From NCBI RefSeq assembly GCF_008974325.1, contig NZ_BKCG01000010.1:28882-92881 (forward strand): DNA of 64,000 bases, written 5' to 3'. The stretch is from Patiriisocius marinus (lineage in GTDB: Bacteria; Bacteroidota; Bacteroidia; Flavobacteriales; Flavobacteriaceae). This document shows positions 1 to 9,462 of the stretch, one piece after another; position 1 is the first letter of the stretch; the number at the start of each line of letters is the position of its first letter. The notes under the pieces were generated by a model. The model did not search any database. It was not told where the DNA came from and saw only the letters and a list, made by a program, of their open reading frames with translations. Made by a program: the position numbers and the translations under genes.

Positions 1-294
1 TCAGGAGAGACTCGCTTGATTTTGGTTACTTGTATGGCTACCATAGGTGCTGTATCTAACAGTGATCATCAGTTGCTTGTTTCAGGTAAAGCTGGTAGAT
101 CTAGATGGTTAGGTAGAAGACCTCGTACTAGACCAGTAGTGATGAACCCTGTTGATCACCCAATGGGTGGTGGTGAAGGGAAGTCTTCTGGTGGACATCC
201 AAGATCTAGAAACGGTATTCCTGCAAAAGGATATAGAACTCGTTCTAAGACAAAGCAGAGTAATAAGTATATAATCGAACGTAGAAAGAAATAA
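1..294 (+). CDS. rplB: 50S ribosomal protein L2 (uL2), 3' part only
   Basis: C-terminal 97 residues of ribosomal protein L2, which binds 23S rRNA near the peptidyl transferase centre. The reading frame is open from base 1, so the gene begins outside the window. The typical L2 C-terminal core is visible: [16 protein letters not shown] followed by the glycine-rich [12 protein letters not shown] segment that carries the conserved histidine, and a basic tail. It is followed after 3 bases by rpsS, as in the standard S10 operon order. Confidence 0.97.
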   Translation, partial: SGETRLILVTCMATIGAVSNSDHQLLVSGKAGRSRWLGRRPRTRPVVMNPVDHPMGGGEGKSSGGHPRSRNGIPAKGYRTRSKTKQSNKYIIERRKK

Positions 295-297
295 GCT

Positions 298-576
298 ATG
301 GCAAGATCGTTAAAAAAAGGACCGTACGTTCATTTTAAATTGGACAAGAAAGTTGAGCAAAATGTAGCTTCTAATAAGAAGACGGTAATCAAAACTTGGT
401 CTAGAGCCTCGATGATTACTCCTGATTTTGTAGGACAGACAATAGCAGTGCATAATGGAAGACAATTTGTTCCTGTGTATGTGACTGAAAATATGGTAGG
501 ACATAAACTAGGAGAATTTTCACCTACAAGATCATTCCGTGGTCACGCAGGTGCCAAAAATAAAGGTAAAAAATAA
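298..576 (+). CDS. rpsS: 30S ribosomal protein S19 (uS19)
   Basis: 92-residue small-subunit head protein that contacts 16S rRNA with S13. The N-terminal [11 protein letters not shown] and the C-terminal [15 protein letters not shown] motif are diagnostic, and the length is normal for the family. It sits between rplB (3-base gap) and rplV (6-base gap) and is certainly co-transcribed. The start ATG is chosen because it begins the conserved N-terminus; no Shine-Dalgarno is present. Confidence 0.97.
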   Translation: MARSLKKGPYVHFKLDKKVEQNVASNKKTVIKTWSRASMITPDFVGQTIAVHNGRQFVPVYVTENMVGHKLGEFSPTRSFRGHAGAKNKGKK

Positions 577-582
577 TAGGCC

Positions 583-990
583 ATGGGAGTTCGTAAAAGA
601 GAAAGAGCAGAAGCAATCAAGGAGGCGAAAAAAACACAATATTTTGCTAAATTGAATAATTGCCCTACATCACCAAGAAAAATGCGCTTAATGGCGGATT
701 TGATTCGTGGTGAGAAAGTAGAAAAAGCACTTAATATTTTGAAGTTTAGCTCAAAAGAGTCTTCACGTCGTTTAGAGAAATTGTTGTTGTCAGCTATGGC
801 AAATTGGCAAGCTAAAAATGAAGAAGGTTCTATTGAAGAGGCTGATCTTTTTGTCAAGGAAATCCGTGTAGATGGAGGAACTATGTTAAAAAGATTACGT
901 CCAGCACCTCAAGGTCGTGCACACAGAATAAGAAAACGCTCTAACCACGTAACACTGGTATTAGGAGCTAATGATAACACACAAAGCTAA
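583..990 (+). CDS. rplV: 50S ribosomal protein L22 (uL22)
   Basis: 135-residue large-subunit protein lining the peptide exit tunnel. The [17 protein letters not shown] region and the C-terminal [19 protein letters not shown] hairpin region, which forms the tunnel loop, are clear. The N-terminal extension of about 20 residues ([20 protein letters not shown]) is longer than in E. coli. It lies in the ribosomal operon, ending 4 bases before rpsC. Confidence 0.97.
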   Translation: MGVRKRERAEAIKEAKKTQYFAKLNNCPTSPRKMRLMADLIRGEKVEKALNILKFSSKESSRRLEKLLLSAMANWQAKNEEGSIEEADLFVKEIRVDGGTMLKRLRPAPQGRAHRIRKRSNHVTLVLGANDNTQS

Positions 991-994
991 ATAG

Positions 995-1726
995 ATGGGA
1001 CAGAAGACAAATCCAATCGGAAATCGCCTAGGAATTATCAGAGGATGGGAATCTAACTGGTATGGTGGTAACGACTACGGTGATAAACTTGCCGAAGACG
1101 ATAAGATTAGAAAATATATTCATGCTCGTTTATCTAAAGCAAGTGTGTCTAGAGTAATAATTGAGCGTACGCTTAAACTTGTAACCGTTACTATTACAAC
1201 TGCAAGACCTGGTATTATTATCGGTAAAGGTGGTCAGGAAGTAGACAAGTTAAAAGAAGAGCTTAAGAAGATTACTGGTAAGGAAGTGCAAATTAATATC
1301 CACGAAATCAAAAGACCTGAGCTAGATGCTCAGTTGGTGGGGGCTAGTATTGCAAGACAAATTGAGAATAGAATCTCATATCGTCGTGCGATTAAGATGG
1401 CTATCACAGCAGCAATGCGTATGAATTCTGAAGGTATTAAAGTGCAGATCTCTGGGCGTTTGAACGGTGCTGAAATGGCGCGTTCTGAGTCTTATAAAGA
1501 TGGTCGTATTCCATTATCTACATTTAGAGCTGACATTGATTATGCTTTAGTTGAGGCGCACACTACTTATGGTAGGTTGGGTGTTAAAGTTTGGATCATG
1601 AAAGGTGAAGTGTACGGAAAAAGAGAGCTTTCTCCATTAGTAGGGTTATCTACGGGTAACAAAAAAGGTGGAAAAGGCGGAAATCAAGGACGAGGTGGGA
1701 ACAACAAGCCACGTCGTAGAAAGTAA
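995..1726 (+). CDS. rpsC: 30S ribosomal protein S3 (uS3)
   Basis: 243 residues. S3 forms part of the mRNA entry channel. [13 protein letters not shown] at the start is diagnostic, followed by a type II KH domain with the GxxG loop in [15 protein letters not shown] (about residues 70-85) and the C-terminal S3 domain. A low-complexity Gly/Lys/Arg/Asn tail (about residues 218-243) extends beyond the E. coli protein. Co-transcribed with rplV and rplP. Confidence 0.97.
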   Translation: MGQKTNPIGNRLGIIRGWESNWYGGNDYGDKLAEDDKIRKYIHARLSKASVSRVIIERTLKLVTVTITTARPGIIIGKGGQEVDKLKEELKKITGKEVQINIHEIKRPELDAQLVGASIARQIENRISYRRAIKMAITAAMRMNSEGIKVQISGRLNGAEMARSESYKDGRIPLSTFRADIDYALVEAHTTYGRLGVKVWIMKGEVYGKRELSPLVGLSTGNKKGGKGGNQGRGGNNKPRRRK

Positions 1727-1745
1727 TTTTTAAAGAGAACAGAAA

Positions 1746-2165
1746 ATGTTACAACCTAAAAGAACTAAATTCCGTAAACAACAGAAAGGACGTATGAAAG
1801 GTAATGCTGGACGCGGAAACCAGCTTTCTTACGGAACATTTGGAATAAAATCTTTAGACTCTAATTTCTTGACAGCTCGTCAAATTGAGGCGGCTCGTAT
1901 TGCAGCAACACGTTTTATGAAAAGAGAAGGATCTATATGGATCATGATTTTTCCAGACAAACCAATTACTAAGAAGCCTCTTGAGGTACGTATGGGTAAG
2001 GGTAAAGGTGCTGTGGAGTATTGGGCAGCAGTTGTTAAACCAGGTAGAGTTTTGTTTGAAATATCTGGAGTGCCATTGGAAACAGCTAAAGAGGCATTAC
2101 GTCTTGCAGCACAAAAGCTTCCAGTTAAAACAAAGTTTGTGGTATCAAGAGATTTTCAAGCTTAA
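1746..2165 (+). CDS. rplP: 50S ribosomal protein L16 (uL16)
   Basis: 139 residues, normal length. [16 protein letters not shown] at the N-terminus and the [19 protein letters not shown] stretch identify L16, which helps shape the A site and tRNA entry of the large subunit. The C-terminal [14 protein letters not shown] is also typical. It follows rpsC by 19 bases and precedes rpmC by 16. Confidence 0.97.
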   Translation: MLQPKRTKFRKQQKGRMKGNAGRGNQLSYGTFGIKSLDSNFLTARQIEAARIAATRFMKREGSIWIMIFPDKPITKKPLEVRMGKGKGAVEYWAAVVKPGRVLFEISGVPLETAKEALRLAAQKLPVKTKFVVSRDFQA

Positions 2166-2181
2166 TTTTTGAAACTGTATT

Positions 2182-2373
2182 ATGAAACAATCAGAGATAA
2201 ACGAAGCATCAACAGCAGATTTGCAAGCTAAGCTTGTAGAAGCTAAAAAAGTGTATTCAGATTTTAAAATGGCTCACGCTATTTCACCGTTAGAGAATCC
2301 AATTTTGCTAAGGACTCATAGAAGAACCGTAGCTAGAATTGCGACAGAACTAACTAAAAGAGAAGTACAATAA
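2182..2373 (+). CDS. rpmC: 50S ribosomal protein L29 (uL29)
   Basis: 63-residue two-helix protein at the exit-tunnel rim, part of the docking site for SRP and trigger factor. The MKQSEI start, the alternating Leu/Lys helix and the ENPILLRTHRRTVARI C-terminal half match L29. Position between rplP and rpsQ is canonical. Confidence 0.95.
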   Translation: MKQSEINEASTADLQAKLVEAKKVYSDFKMAHAISPLENPILLRTHRRTVARIATELTKREVQ

Positions 2374-2388
2374 GTACCAAGCTGAAAG

Positions 2389-2652
2389 ATGGAAGAATTA
2401 AAAAGAAATTTAAGAAAAGAACGTGTAGGTGTTGTTACAAGTAACAAGATGGATAAGTCTATTGTAGTTGCTGAAGTGAAAAAAGTAAAGCACCCAATGT
2501 ATGGAAAATTCGTTTTAAAAACGAAAAAGTACGTAGCACACGACGAGACAAATAACTGCAACGAAGGTGATACTGTTAAGATCATGGAGACACGACCTAT
2601 GAGTAAAACTAAATGTTGGAGATTAGTAGAAATCATTGAAAGAGCGAAGTAA
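2389..2652 (+). CDS. rpsQ: 30S ribosomal protein S17 (uS17)
   Basis: 87-residue primary 16S rRNA-binding protein with an OB fold. The [19 protein letters not shown] and later [16 protein letters not shown] motifs are diagnostic. It follows rpmC by 15 bases and precedes rplN by 2 bases. Confidence 0.96.
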   Translation: MEELKRNLRKERVGVVTSNKMDKSIVVAEVKKVKHPMYGKFVLKTKKYVAHDETNNCNEGDTVKIMETRPMSKTKCWRLVEIIERAK

Positions 2653-2654
2653 TT

Positions 2655-3023
2655 ATGTTACAACAAGAATCAAGACTTAGAGTCGCAGACAACACTGGAG
2701 CGAAAGAAGTACTTACTATTCGTGTATTAGGTGGAACTAAAAGGAGGTATGCTTCTATTGGTGATAAAATTGTAGTATCTGTTAAAGATGCAACTCCTAA
2801 TGGTACGGTAAAAAAAGGTACGGTTTCAACTGCAGTAGTTGTGCGAACAAAGAAAGAAGTGAGAAGACCAGATGGATCTTACATTCGCTTTGACGACAAT
2901 GCATGTGTATTATTGAACCCACAGGGTGAAATGAGAGGTACGCGTGTTTTTGGACCAGTAGCTAGAGAGCTTCGTGATAAACAATTCATGAAGATTGTAT
3001 CATTAGCACCTGAGGTGCTTTAA
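2655..3023 (+). CDS. rplN: 50S ribosomal protein L14 (uL14)
   Basis: 122 residues, exactly the usual length. The first residues [18 protein letters not shown] and the C-terminal [20 protein letters not shown] match L14, which binds 23S rRNA at the subunit interface and is the contact for the silencing factor RsfS. Follows rpsQ by 2 bases, indicating tight translational coupling. Confidence 0.97.
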   Translation: MLQQESRLRVADNTGAKEVLTIRVLGGTKRRYASIGDKIVVSVKDATPNGTVKKGTVSTAVVVRTKKEVRRPDGSYIRFDDNACVLLNPQGEMRGTRVFGPVARELRDKQFMKIVSLAPEVL

Positions 3024-3035
3024 TACGAAAATAAA

Positions 3036-3350
3036 ATGGCAAAGCTTAAATTAAAATCAGGAGACCAAGTAGTTGTTACTGCAGGAGACCATAAAGGTTC
3101 TGAAGGTAAGGTTATGCGTGTCTTTGCTGAAAAGAACAAAGCAATCGTAGAGGGAGTTAATATGGTAAAGAAACATGAGAAGCCTAGCGCTGCTAGTCCT
3201 CAAGGTGGAATTACTGAAAAAGAAGCTCCTATTCATATTTCAAACCTATCAATAGTTGATCCTAAGGATGGAAAAGCTACACGTGTAGGTTACAGAATGG
3301 AAGATGGAAAAAAAGTACGATTTTCTAAAAAATCGAATCAAGTATTATAG
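3036..3350 (+). CDS. rplX: 50S ribosomal protein L24 (uL24)
   Basis: 104 residues. The KOW motif near the N-terminus ([20 protein letters not shown], about residues 7-26) and the [10 protein letters not shown] segment define L24, one of the assembly-initiating proteins of the 50S subunit. Located between rplN and rplE as in the spc operon. Confidence 0.96.
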   Translation: MAKLKLKSGDQVVVTAGDHKGSEGKVMRVFAEKNKAIVEGVNMVKKHEKPSAASPQGGITEKEAPIHISNLSIVDPKDGKATRVGYRMEDGKKVRFSKKSNQVL

Positions 3351-3352
3351 TT

Positions 3353-3904
3353 ATGGGATATTCACCAAGACTTAAGGAAGAATACAAGAGCAGAGTAATA
3401 GGTGCTCTTACGGAAGAATTTGGTTACAAAAATGTAATGCAAGTTCCTAAATTAACGAAAATTGTAGTTTCTCGTGGTGTAGGTGCCGCTGTAGCAGACA
3501 AGAAATTGATTGACTATTCATTAGATGAATTGACGACAATTACTGGTCAAAGAGCAGTAGCAACTATTTCTAAGAAAGATGTCGCTACGTTTAAACTTCG
3601 TAAAGGTATGCCAATTGGAACAATGGTTACTTTGAGAGGTGAACGTATGTATGAGTTTTTAGATAGACTTGTGACATCATCTTTACCAAGGGTACGTGAC
3701 TTTAATGGTATTAAAGCAACTGGATTTGATGGAAGAGGTAATTACTCATTAGGAGTTACTGAACAAATCATTTTCCCTGAAATCGATATCGATAAGATAA
3801 AAAAGATTGAAGGAATGAACATAACGTTTGTTACTACTGCTGGTACTGATAAAGAAGCAAAATCGTTATTAACAGAATTAGGTTTACCTTTTAAAAAGAA
3901 CTAA
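3353..3904 (+). CDS. rplE: 50S ribosomal protein L5 (uL5)
   Basis: 183 residues. L5 binds 5S rRNA and contacts P-site tRNA and S13. The [16 protein letters not shown] region, the TVTLRG-like [16 protein letters not shown] motif and [15 protein letters not shown] near the C-terminus are all present. It begins 2 bases after rplX. Confidence 0.97.
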   Translation: MGYSPRLKEEYKSRVIGALTEEFGYKNVMQVPKLTKIVVSRGVGAAVADKKLIDYSLDELTTITGQRAVATISKKDVATFKLRKGMPIGTMVTLRGERMYEFLDRLVTSSLPRVRDFNGIKATGFDGRGNYSLGVTEQIIFPEIDIDKIKKIEGMNITFVTTAGTDKEAKSLLTELGLPFKKN

Positions 3905-3907
3905 GAG

Positions 3908-4177
3908 ATGGCTAAAGAATCAATGAAAGCCCGCGAGGTTAAGAGACAAGCAATGGTAAAGAAGTATGCTGAAAAGCGTAAAGCTTTAAAAGAAGCTGGG
4001 GACTATGAAGGTTTACAGAAATTACCTAAAAATGCCTCTCCTGTACGTTTACATAATCGTTGTAAATTAACAGGAAGACCTAAAGGGTATATGAGAACAT
4101 TTGGTATTTCACGTGTAACATTCCGTGAAATGGCTAACCAAGGTTTAATACCAGGTGTTAGAAAAGCATCTTGGTAA
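3908..4177 (+). CDS. rpsN: 30S ribosomal protein S14 (uS14), zinc-free form
   Basis: 89 residues. S14 is needed late in 30S head assembly. The C-terminal half, with [19 protein letters not shown] and the final residues IPGVRKASW, is diagnostic. The protein is the longer form without the paired CxxC zinc knuckles of the short S14, so it does not depend on zinc. A 124-base gap without any recognised gene separates it from rpsH, unusually wide for this operon. Confidence 0.96.
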   Translation: MAKESMKAREVKRQAMVKKYAEKRKALKEAGDYEGLQKLPKNASPVRLHNRCKLTGRPKGYMRTFGISRVTFREMANQGLIPGVRKASW

Positions 4178-4301
4178 ATTATTAGCAAAGCGGAAATTTT
4201 TTACCGTAAATTTGTTAAAGCAATAAAGCTTAATTAACTGATGGAAGGTTTAATGTGCGTAATATTTCGGCATTGAAAACCATCATCGCAATTATATAAA
4301 A

Positions 4302-4703
4302 ATGAATACAGACGTAATCGCAGATTACCTAACGAGAGTTAGAAACGCCGTAAAGGCTGGACACCGTGTCGTTGAGATACCGGCGTCAAACCTTAAAAAG
4401 GAAATAACAAAAATTCTTTTTGATCAAGGTTTTGTTTTGAGCTATAAATTTGAAGATGATAAAGGACACCAAGGTGTTATTAAAATCGCTTTAAAGTATG
4501 ATAAGCTTACAAAAGATCCAGTTATCAAGAAAATTCAACGTATAAGTAAACCAGGTTTACGTAAATACGCAAGTGCTAACGAGATGCCACGTATCTTAAA
4601 TGGATTAGGTATTGCTATTGTTTCAACTTCAGCAGGAGTTATGACAGGAAAGCAAGCTCAATCTCAGAATGTAGGTGGTGAAGTATTGTGTTACGTATAC
4701 TAA
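4302..4703 (+). CDS. rpsH: 30S ribosomal protein S8 (uS8)
   Basis: 133 residues. S8 binds the central domain of 16S rRNA and in many bacteria represses the spc operon. The [18 protein letters not shown] start and the C-terminal [20 protein letters not shown] motif are diagnostic. It starts after a 124-base spacer and is followed by rplF. Confidence 0.96.
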   Translation: MNTDVIADYLTRVRNAVKAGHRVVEIPASNLKKEITKILFDQGFVLSYKFEDDKGHQGVIKIALKYDKLTKDPVIKKIQRISKPGLRKYASANEMPRILNGLGIAIVSTSAGVMTGKQAQSQNVGGEVLCYVY

Positions 4704-4721
4704 TATAAAAGACAAGAACAG

Positions 4722-5264
4722 ATGTCAAGAATAGGTAAAAACCCGGTAGCGATTCCAGCAGGTGTAACAGTTGAAGTAAAAAACAACGTGATTACTGTCA
4801 AAGGAAAATTAGGAGAATTAAATCAAGAGTTCTCTGATGTTACAGTAAAGGTAGAAAACGACGAAGTAGTCGTAGAGCGCTCAACAGATCATAAAGATCA
4901 CAGAGCAAAACACGGATTATACAGATCTTTAGTGTTCAACATGATAGAAGGAGTTTCTAAAGGTTGGTCTAAAGAACTAGAATTAGTTGGTGTAGGATAT
5001 AGAGCAAGTAATCAAGGTCAAAAATTAGATCTTGCTTTAGGATTTTCTCATAACATAGTTTTAAATGTTGCTCCAGAAGTAAAAGTTGAAACTGTTTCTG
5101 AAAAAGGAAAAAATCCAATAGTGAAGTTAACTTCACACGACAAACAATTAGTAGGTCAAGTTGCTGCGAAAATTCGTGGTTTCCGTAGACCTGAACCGTA
5201 CAAAGGAAAAGGTGTTAGGTTTGTAGGTGAACAAATTAGAAGAAAAGCAGGTAAATCTGCATAA
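4722..5264 (+). CDS. rplF: 50S ribosomal protein L6 (uL6)
   Basis: 180 residues with two tandem L6 domains. [15 protein letters not shown] at the N-terminus and the C-terminal signature [22 protein letters not shown] (a 23S sarcin-ricin loop contact) are clear. Standard position between rpsH and rplR. Confidence 0.97.
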   Translation: MSRIGKNPVAIPAGVTVEVKNNVITVKGKLGELNQEFSDVTVKVENDEVVVERSTDHKDHRAKHGLYRSLVFNMIEGVSKGWSKELELVGVGYRASNQGQKLDLALGFSHNIVLNVAPEVKVETVSEKGKNPIVKLTSHDKQLVGQVAAKIRGFRRPEPYKGKGVRFVGEQIRRKAGKSA

Positions 5265-5275
5265 GATATAAAGTT

Positions 5276-5632
5276 ATGGCATTATCAAAAGAAGGAAGAA
5301 GACTTCGTTTACGTAGAAGAATACGTAAAACGATTAGTGGAACAGCTCAGCGTCCTCGCTTAGCAGTTTTCAGAAGTAATAAAGATATCTATGCTCAACT
5401 TATTGACGATGTAAATGGTAAGACCATTACTGCTGCATCTTCAAGAGATAAAGATATAGAAGCTGCTAAAGTTAATAAAGTTGAAGCAGCAAAATTAGTA
5501 GGTAAAGCGATTGCTGATAAAGCATCTAAAGCTGGTGTTGAAAGTATTTCTTTTGACAGAGGAGGTTACCTATATCACGGAAGAGTTAAATCATTAGCCG
5601 AAGGGGCTCGCGAAGGCGGACTAAAATTCTAA
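5276..5632 (+). CDS. rplR: 50S ribosomal protein L18 (uL18)
   Basis: 118 residues. L18 delivers 5S rRNA to the large subunit. [20 protein letters not shown], the [20 protein letters not shown] segment and the GLKF C-terminus are diagnostic. Ends 4 bases before rpsE. Confidence 0.97.
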   Translation: MALSKEGRRLRLRRRIRKTISGTAQRPRLAVFRSNKDIYAQLIDDVNGKTITAASSRDKDIEAAKVNKVEAAKLVGKAIADKASKAGVESISFDRGGYLYHGRVKSLAEGAREGGLKF

Positions 5633-5636
5633 GAAT

Positions 5637-6161
5637 ATGTATCAAGATTATAAAAACGTAGAATTAGTAAAGCCAGGAGGCCTTGATTTAAAGGATCGTT
5701 TGGTAGGAGTACAACGTGTTACTAAAGTGACAAAAGGAGGTAGAGCCTTCGGATTTTCTGCTATTGTTGTGGTAGGGGATGAAAACGGAGTTGTAGGACA
5801 AGGTTTAGGGAAATCTAAAGATGTAGCAAGTGCAATTGCAAAAGCGATTGAAGATGCTAAGAAAAATTTAGTTAGAATACCTTTGAATAAATCAACTTTA
5901 CCTCACGAACAAAAAGGAAAATATGGTGGTGCTCGAGTAAATTTATTACCAGCAGCTCCTGGTACAGGGGTAATAGCAGGTGGTGCAGTTCGTGCAGTAC
6001 TTGAGGCGGTAGGAGTGCATGATGTACTTTCTAAATCTCAAGGATCATCTAATCCTCATAATGTTGTTAAAGCAACTTTTGATGCTCTATTACAAATGCG
6101 TAGTGCTCAAACTGTGGCGCAACAGCGTGGTATTTCAATGGAAAAATTGTTTAAAGGATAA
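5637..6161 (+). CDS. rpsE: 30S ribosomal protein S5 (uS5)
   Basis: 174 residues. S5 takes part in decoding accuracy and mRNA unwinding at the entry channel. The N-terminal double-stranded RNA binding-like domain contains [19 protein letters not shown]; the C-terminal domain contains [20 protein letters not shown]. Normal length and position before rpmD. Confidence 0.97.
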   Translation: MYQDYKNVELVKPGGLDLKDRLVGVQRVTKVTKGGRAFGFSAIVVVGDENGVVGQGLGKSKDVASAIAKAIEDAKKNLVRIPLNKSTLPHEQKGKYGGARVNLLPAAPGTGVIAGGAVRAVLEAVGVHDVLSKSQGSSNPHNVVKATFDALLQMRSAQTVAQQRGISMEKLFKG

Positions 6162-6172
6162 ACCTATACAAG

Positions 6173-6352
6173 ATGGCAAAAATAAAAGTAACAAAGGTTA
6201 AGAGTGCGATAAACCGTACTCAAAACCAGAAGAGAACGCTTCAAGCGCTTGGACTTAAAAAAATAGGTCAAACTGTGGAGCATGACGACACGCCAAATAT
6301 TCTTGGTATGGTAAACAAAGTTCAACATTTAGTTTCAGTAGAAACTGTTTAA
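6173..6352 (+). CDS. rpmD: 50S ribosomal protein L30 (uL30)
   Basis: 59-residue protein. The ATG follows the rpsE stop by 11 bases and the frame runs to TAA at 6350-6352. The translation starts MAKIKVTKVKSAINR, contains LQALGLKKIGQTVEH and a C-terminal NKVQHLVSVETV, which is the standard L30 pattern. Found between rpsE and rplO as expected. Confidence 0.95.
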   Translation: MAKIKVTKVKSAINRTQNQKRTLQALGLKKIGQTVEHDDTPNILGMVNKVQHLVSVETV

Positions 6353-6362
6353 GATATAAAAC

Positions 6363-6815
6363 ATGAATTTAAGTAACTTAAAACCTGCAGAAGGTTCAGT
6401 TAAAAGACAAGGGAAGCGTGTAGGACGTGGACAGGGTTCTGGAAAAGGTGGTACGGCAACCCGTGGTCACAAAGGAGCAAAGTCTCGTTCTGGATACTCT
6501 AAGAAAATCGGTTTTGAAGGTGGTCAAATGCCTTTACAACGTCGTGTACCTAAGTTTGGTTTCACTAACATTAATCGTAAAGAATATCAGGGGATTAACC
6601 TTGATACTTTACAACAGTTAGTTGATGACAAGAAAATTAAGGACACTGTAGATTTTGATGTATTAGTAGGTCTTGGACTTGCTCGTAAGAATGAAATGGT
6701 GAAGATTTTAGGAAGAGGAGAGTTGAAGTCTAAATTATCAGTAACTGCACATAAATTTACTGGATCCGCTCAGAAAGCTATTGAAGCTGCTGGTGGAGAG
6801 GTAGTAACATTGTAA
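6363..6815 (+). CDS. rplO: 50S ribosomal protein L15 (uL15)
   Basis: 150 residues. L15 is a late-assembly protein of the 50S subunit. The N-terminal Gly/Arg/Lys-rich region (KRVGRGQGSGKGGTATRGHK, about residues 18-37) and GFEGGQMPLQRRVPKFGF are diagnostic. Followed by secY after 12 bases, the usual arrangement. Confidence 0.97.
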   Translation: MNLSNLKPAEGSVKRQGKRVGRGQGSGKGGTATRGHKGAKSRSGYSKKIGFEGGQMPLQRRVPKFGFTNINRKEYQGINLDTLQQLVDDKKIKDTVDFDVLVGLGLARKNEMVKILGRGELKSKLSVTAHKFTGSAQKAIEAAGGEVVTL

Positions 6816-6827
6816 TCGAACCAACCG

Positions 6828-8180
6828 ATGAAATTTATTGAAACTTTAAAGAACGTTTGGAAAATAGAGGAATTACGTAACCGTATTATGGTAACGTTAG
6901 GTCTATTACTAGTTTACCGTTTTGGTGCTCAAGTAGTATTGCCTGGTATTGATGCCTCAAAACTTGCTGAGTTCTCTGGTAATTTTGATGCCGGTGGAAT
7001 TGGTGGTTTATTAAATGCTTTTACAGGTGGTGCTTTTGCTAATGCATCTGTTTTTGCATTGGGTATTATGCCTTATATTTCCGCTTCCATTGTTGTACAG
7101 TTGATGCAAATTGCGGTTCCGTATTTACAGAAATTACAGAAAGAAGGAGAAAGTGGTAGGAAGAAAATTAATCAAATTACAAGATGGTTAACCATTGGTA
7201 TTTGTTTAATTCAGGCACCTAGTTATTTATTTGGTTTAGAAGCTTTGGGAGTACCTTCAGCAGCTTTTATTCTAGGTAAGACACCAATGTTCTTTGTTTC
7301 TTCTACTATCATTTTAGTAACTGGTTGTGTTTTTGCAATGTGGTTAGGTGAAAAAATAACAGATAAAGGTATCGGAAATGGTATTTCTATCCTTATTATG
7401 GTAGGTATTATAGCAACACTTCCGTTGTCATTTGCTCAGGAATTTGTTTCTAGAGTTTATGAATCAAATGGTGGTATGATCATGATACTTATTGAGATGG
7501 TAATATGGTTTGTAATTATTTTACTTTCTGTTTTACTAGTAATGGCGGTACGTAAGATACCTGTTCAGTATGCTCGTAGAACAGCTACAGGGGAATATGA
7601 AAAAAATATTTTCGGAGCTAGACAGTTTATTCCATTAAAGTTAAACGCTTCAGGTGTTATGCCTATCATCTTTGCTCAGGCAATTATGTTTGTACCAAGT
7701 TTTCTTGGTGGAGTTAGCTTTATGAAGGATTCTAGTGTTGGTCAATGGATGCAAGTAAATTTTAGTGATATATTTGGATTGTGGTATAATGTTACTTTTG
7801 CAATTTTAATTATCATTTTTACGTACTTTTACACAGCTATTACTGTTCCAACTAACAAAATGGCAGATGATCTTAAACGTAGTGGAGGTTTTATACCTGG
7901 TATTAAGCCAGGTGGAGATACTGCTGAGTTTTTAGACAGAATTATGTCTCAAATTACTTTACCAGGTTCTGTGTTTCTTGCGTTAATTGCTATTTTTCCT
8001 GCAATTGTCGTTAAGTTTTTAGGAATCCAGCAAGGTTGGGCATTATTCTTTGGAGGTACATCTTTACTAATTATGGTAGGTGTAGCAATTGATACAATGC
8101 AACAGATCAACTCTTATCTATTAAACCGTCATTATGATGGCTTAATGAAGAGTGGAAAGAATAGAAAGGCAGTAGCGTAA
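6828..8180 (+). CDS. secY: Protein translocase subunit SecY
   Basis: 450 residues, ten predicted membrane helices. SecY forms the protein-conducting channel of the inner membrane with SecE and SecG. Recognisable are the first helix region WKIEELRNRIMVTLGLLLVY, the plug/second helix region rich in Gly, the GIGNGISILI motif, the cytosolic loop RKIPVQYARR, and the C-terminal GGDTAEFLDRIMSQITLPGS region. Located at the end of the spc operon after rplO. Its partner secDF lies about 46 kb away in this window. Confidence 0.97.
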   Translation: MKFIETLKNVWKIEELRNRIMVTLGLLLVYRFGAQVVLPGIDASKLAEFSGNFDAGGIGGLLNAFTGGAFANASVFALGIMPYISASIVVQLMQIAVPYLQKLQKEGESGRKKINQITRWLTIGICLIQAPSYLFGLEALGVPSAAFILGKTPMFFVSSTIILVTGCVFAMWLGEKITDKGIGNGISILIMVGIIATLPLSFAQEFVSRVYESNGGMIMILIEMVIWFVIILLSVLLVMAVRKIPVQYARRTATGEYEKNIFGARQFIPLKLNASGVMPIIFAQAIMFVPSFLGGVSFMKDSSVGQWMQVNFSDIFGLWYNVTFAILIIIFTYFYTAITVPTNKMADDLKRSGGFIPGIKPGGDTAEFLDRIMSQITLPGSVFLALIAIFPAIVVKFLGIQQGWALFFGGTSLLIMVGVAIDTMQQINSYLLNRHYDGLMKSGKNRKAVA

Positions 8181-8189
8181 CTAATAAAC

Positions 8190-8197
8190 TATATTTG
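8190..8197 (+). promoter_or_regulatory. Candidate -7 box of a promoter upstream of infA
   Basis: TATATTTG matches the Bacteroidota -7 consensus TAnnTTTG and lies 10 bases after the secY stop, 63 bases before infA. No convincing TTG box is seen 19-20 bases upstream. If active it would let infA-rpmJ-rpsM-rpsK be made separately from the spc genes. Confidence 0.4.
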
Positions 8198-8211
8198 AAA
8201 TGTTGGTATGA

Positions 8212-8231
8212 CTATTGCCAATAGGTAATAG
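8212..8231 (+). promoter_or_regulatory. Hairpin in the secY-infA spacer
   Basis: CTATTGCC and GGTAATAG form an 8-base-pair stem (one G-U pair) around a 4-base AATA loop, 29 bases upstream of infA. No T-run follows, so it is not an intrinsic terminator; it would sit in the leader of any transcript begun at the 8190 box. Function unknown. Confidence 0.4.
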
Positions 8232-8260
8232 CATAATAACAATAAAATTAAAATTTCAGA

Positions 8261-8476
8261 ATGGCAAAACAACCCGCAATAGAACAAGACGGAAGCATCG
8301 TAGAAGCATTATCAAATGCTATGTTTCGTGTTGAGTTAGAAAACGGTCACATAGTTACAGCGCATATCTCAGGAAAAATGAGAATGCACTACATAAAATT
8401 ATTACCAGGAGATAAAGTAAAATTAGAAATGAGTCCTTATGATTTAACTAAGGCTCGAATAACATACAGATACTAA
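8261..8476 (+). CDS. infA: Translation initiation factor IF-1
   Basis: 71 residues forming a single S1-like OB fold. IF-1 blocks the A site of the 30S subunit during initiation. [20 protein letters not shown], the FRVELENGH and [19 protein letters not shown] motifs are diagnostic. It follows secY directly, with no map or adk gene between them. The 80-base spacer upstream holds a possible promoter and a hairpin. Confidence 0.96.
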   Translation: MAKQPAIEQDGSIVEALSNAMFRVELENGHIVTAHISGKMRMHYIKLLPGDKVKLEMSPYDLTKARITYRY

Positions 8477-8477
8477 A

Positions 8478-8594
8478 ATGAAAGTTAGAGCATCAGTTAA
8501 AAAGAGAAGTGCCGACTGCAAGATTGTACGCAGAAAAGGTAGATTATATGTAATTAATAAAAAGAACCCTAGGTTCAAACAAAGACAAGGATAA
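8478..8594 (+). CDS. rpmJ: 50S ribosomal protein L36 (bL36), zinc-site-degenerate form
   Basis: 38-residue protein starting 1 base after the infA stop. [20 protein letters not shown] and the C-terminal PRFKQRQG are diagnostic of L36. Zinc-binding L36 proteins carry three Cys and one His; here only Cys14 remains, with the other ligand positions replaced (Ser11, an Asn near position 27 and Phe33), so zinc binding is not expected. Confidence 0.95.
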   Translation: MKVRASVKKRSADCKIVRRKGRLYVINKKNPRFKQRQG

Positions 8595-8596
8595 TT

Positions 8597-8971
8597 ATGG
8601 CAAGAATCGCAGGTGTAGATATTCCTAAACAAAAAAGGGGTGTAATCGCGTTAACATATATCTTTGGAATCGGTAAAAGCCGTGCACAAGATATATTAGA
8701 AAAAGCTGGAGTAAGCGAAGACAAAAAAGTTAGTGAGTGGAACGATGATGAAATCGGAGCTATTCGTGACGCTGTTGGTACTTACAAAATCGAAGGTGAA
8801 TTACGTAGTGAGGTTCAATTGAGTATCAAGAGATTGATGGATATTGGATGTTACAGAGGTATTCGTCATAGAGTTGGTCTTCCTTTAAGAGGACAGCGCA
8901 CTAAGAATAACTCAAGAACGAGAAAAGGAAAACGTAAAACTGTTGCTAACAAGAAAAAAGCAACTAAATAA
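8597..8971 (+). CDS. rpsM: 30S ribosomal protein S13 (uS13)
   Basis: 124 residues. S13 forms subunit bridges and touches P-site tRNA with its basic tail. [15 protein letters not shown], the helix-two-turn-helix region [13 protein letters not shown] and the C-terminal [19 protein letters not shown] are diagnostic. Starts 2 bases after rpmJ. Confidence 0.97.
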   Translation: MARIAGVDIPKQKRGVIALTYIFGIGKSRAQDILEKAGVSEDKKVSEWNDDEIGAIRDAVGTYKIEGELRSEVQLSIKRLMDIGCYRGIRHRVGLPLRGQRTKNNSRTRKGKRKTVANKKKATK

Positions 8972-8980
8972 ACCTTAGAT

Positions 8981-9379
8981 ATGGCAAAGTCAAATCCAAA
9001 AGCTAAAAGCACAAAAAAACGTAAAGTTATTGTGGAGTCTGTAGGTGAAGCTCACGTTACAGCATCTTTCAACAATATCATTATATCTTTAACAAATAAA
9101 GGTGGAGATGTTATCTCTTGGTCATCAGCCGGTAAAATGGGGTTTAGAGGATCAAAGAAAAATACTCCTTATGCAGCTCAATTAGCAGCAGAAGATTGTG
9201 CAGCAGTTGCACATGAAGCTGGACTAAGAAAGTGTAAAGTGTACGTTAAAGGGCCTGGTAACGGTAGAGAATCTGCAATTCGTAGTATTCATAATGCTGG
9301 TATAGAAGTAACAGAAATTATTGATGTTACACCAATGCCACATAACGGTTGTCGTCCTGCTAAAAGACGTCGTGTATAA
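8981..9379 (+). CDS. rpsK: 30S ribosomal protein S11 (uS11)
   Basis: 132 residues. S11 sits on the platform near the mRNA exit site. [20 protein letters not shown] and the C-terminal [18 protein letters not shown] are diagnostic. It is the last gene before a terminator-like hairpin, so the alpha-operon genes rpsD, rpoA and rplQ are probably a separate transcription unit here. Confidence 0.97.
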   Translation: MAKSNPKAKSTKKRKVIVESVGEAHVTASFNNIIISLTNKGGDVISWSSAGKMGFRGSKKNTPYAAQLAAEDCAAVAHEAGLRKCKVYVKGPGNGRESAIRSIHNAGIEVTEIIDVTPMPHNGCRPAKRRRV

Positions 9380-9389
9380 TAAAATTATT

Positions 9390-9424
9390 GAGGCATTCTT
9401 TTGGATGCCTCAATTTCTATTTTT
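9390..9424 (+). terminator. Terminator-like hairpin after rpsK
   Basis: GAGGCAT (9390-9396) pairs with ATGCCTC (9405-9411) across an 8-base loop, followed by a T-rich stretch ending in six T. The T-run begins several bases after the stem, so the terminator is imperfect, but a consensus -7 box follows at 9431, which supports a transcription-unit boundary. Confidence 0.55.
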
Positions 9425-9430
9425 TAATTG

Positions 9431-9438
9431 TACCTTTG
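9431..9438 (+). promoter_or_regulatory. Candidate -7 box for the rpsD-rpoA-rplQ unit
   Basis: TACCTTTG is an exact match to TAnnTTTG. It is placed just after the rpsK terminator and predicts a 5' leader of about 130 bases before rpsD. No clear TTG box at the usual distance. Confidence 0.55.
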
Positions 9439-9462
9439 CGGGCTCAATTGAGAAAAATAATA

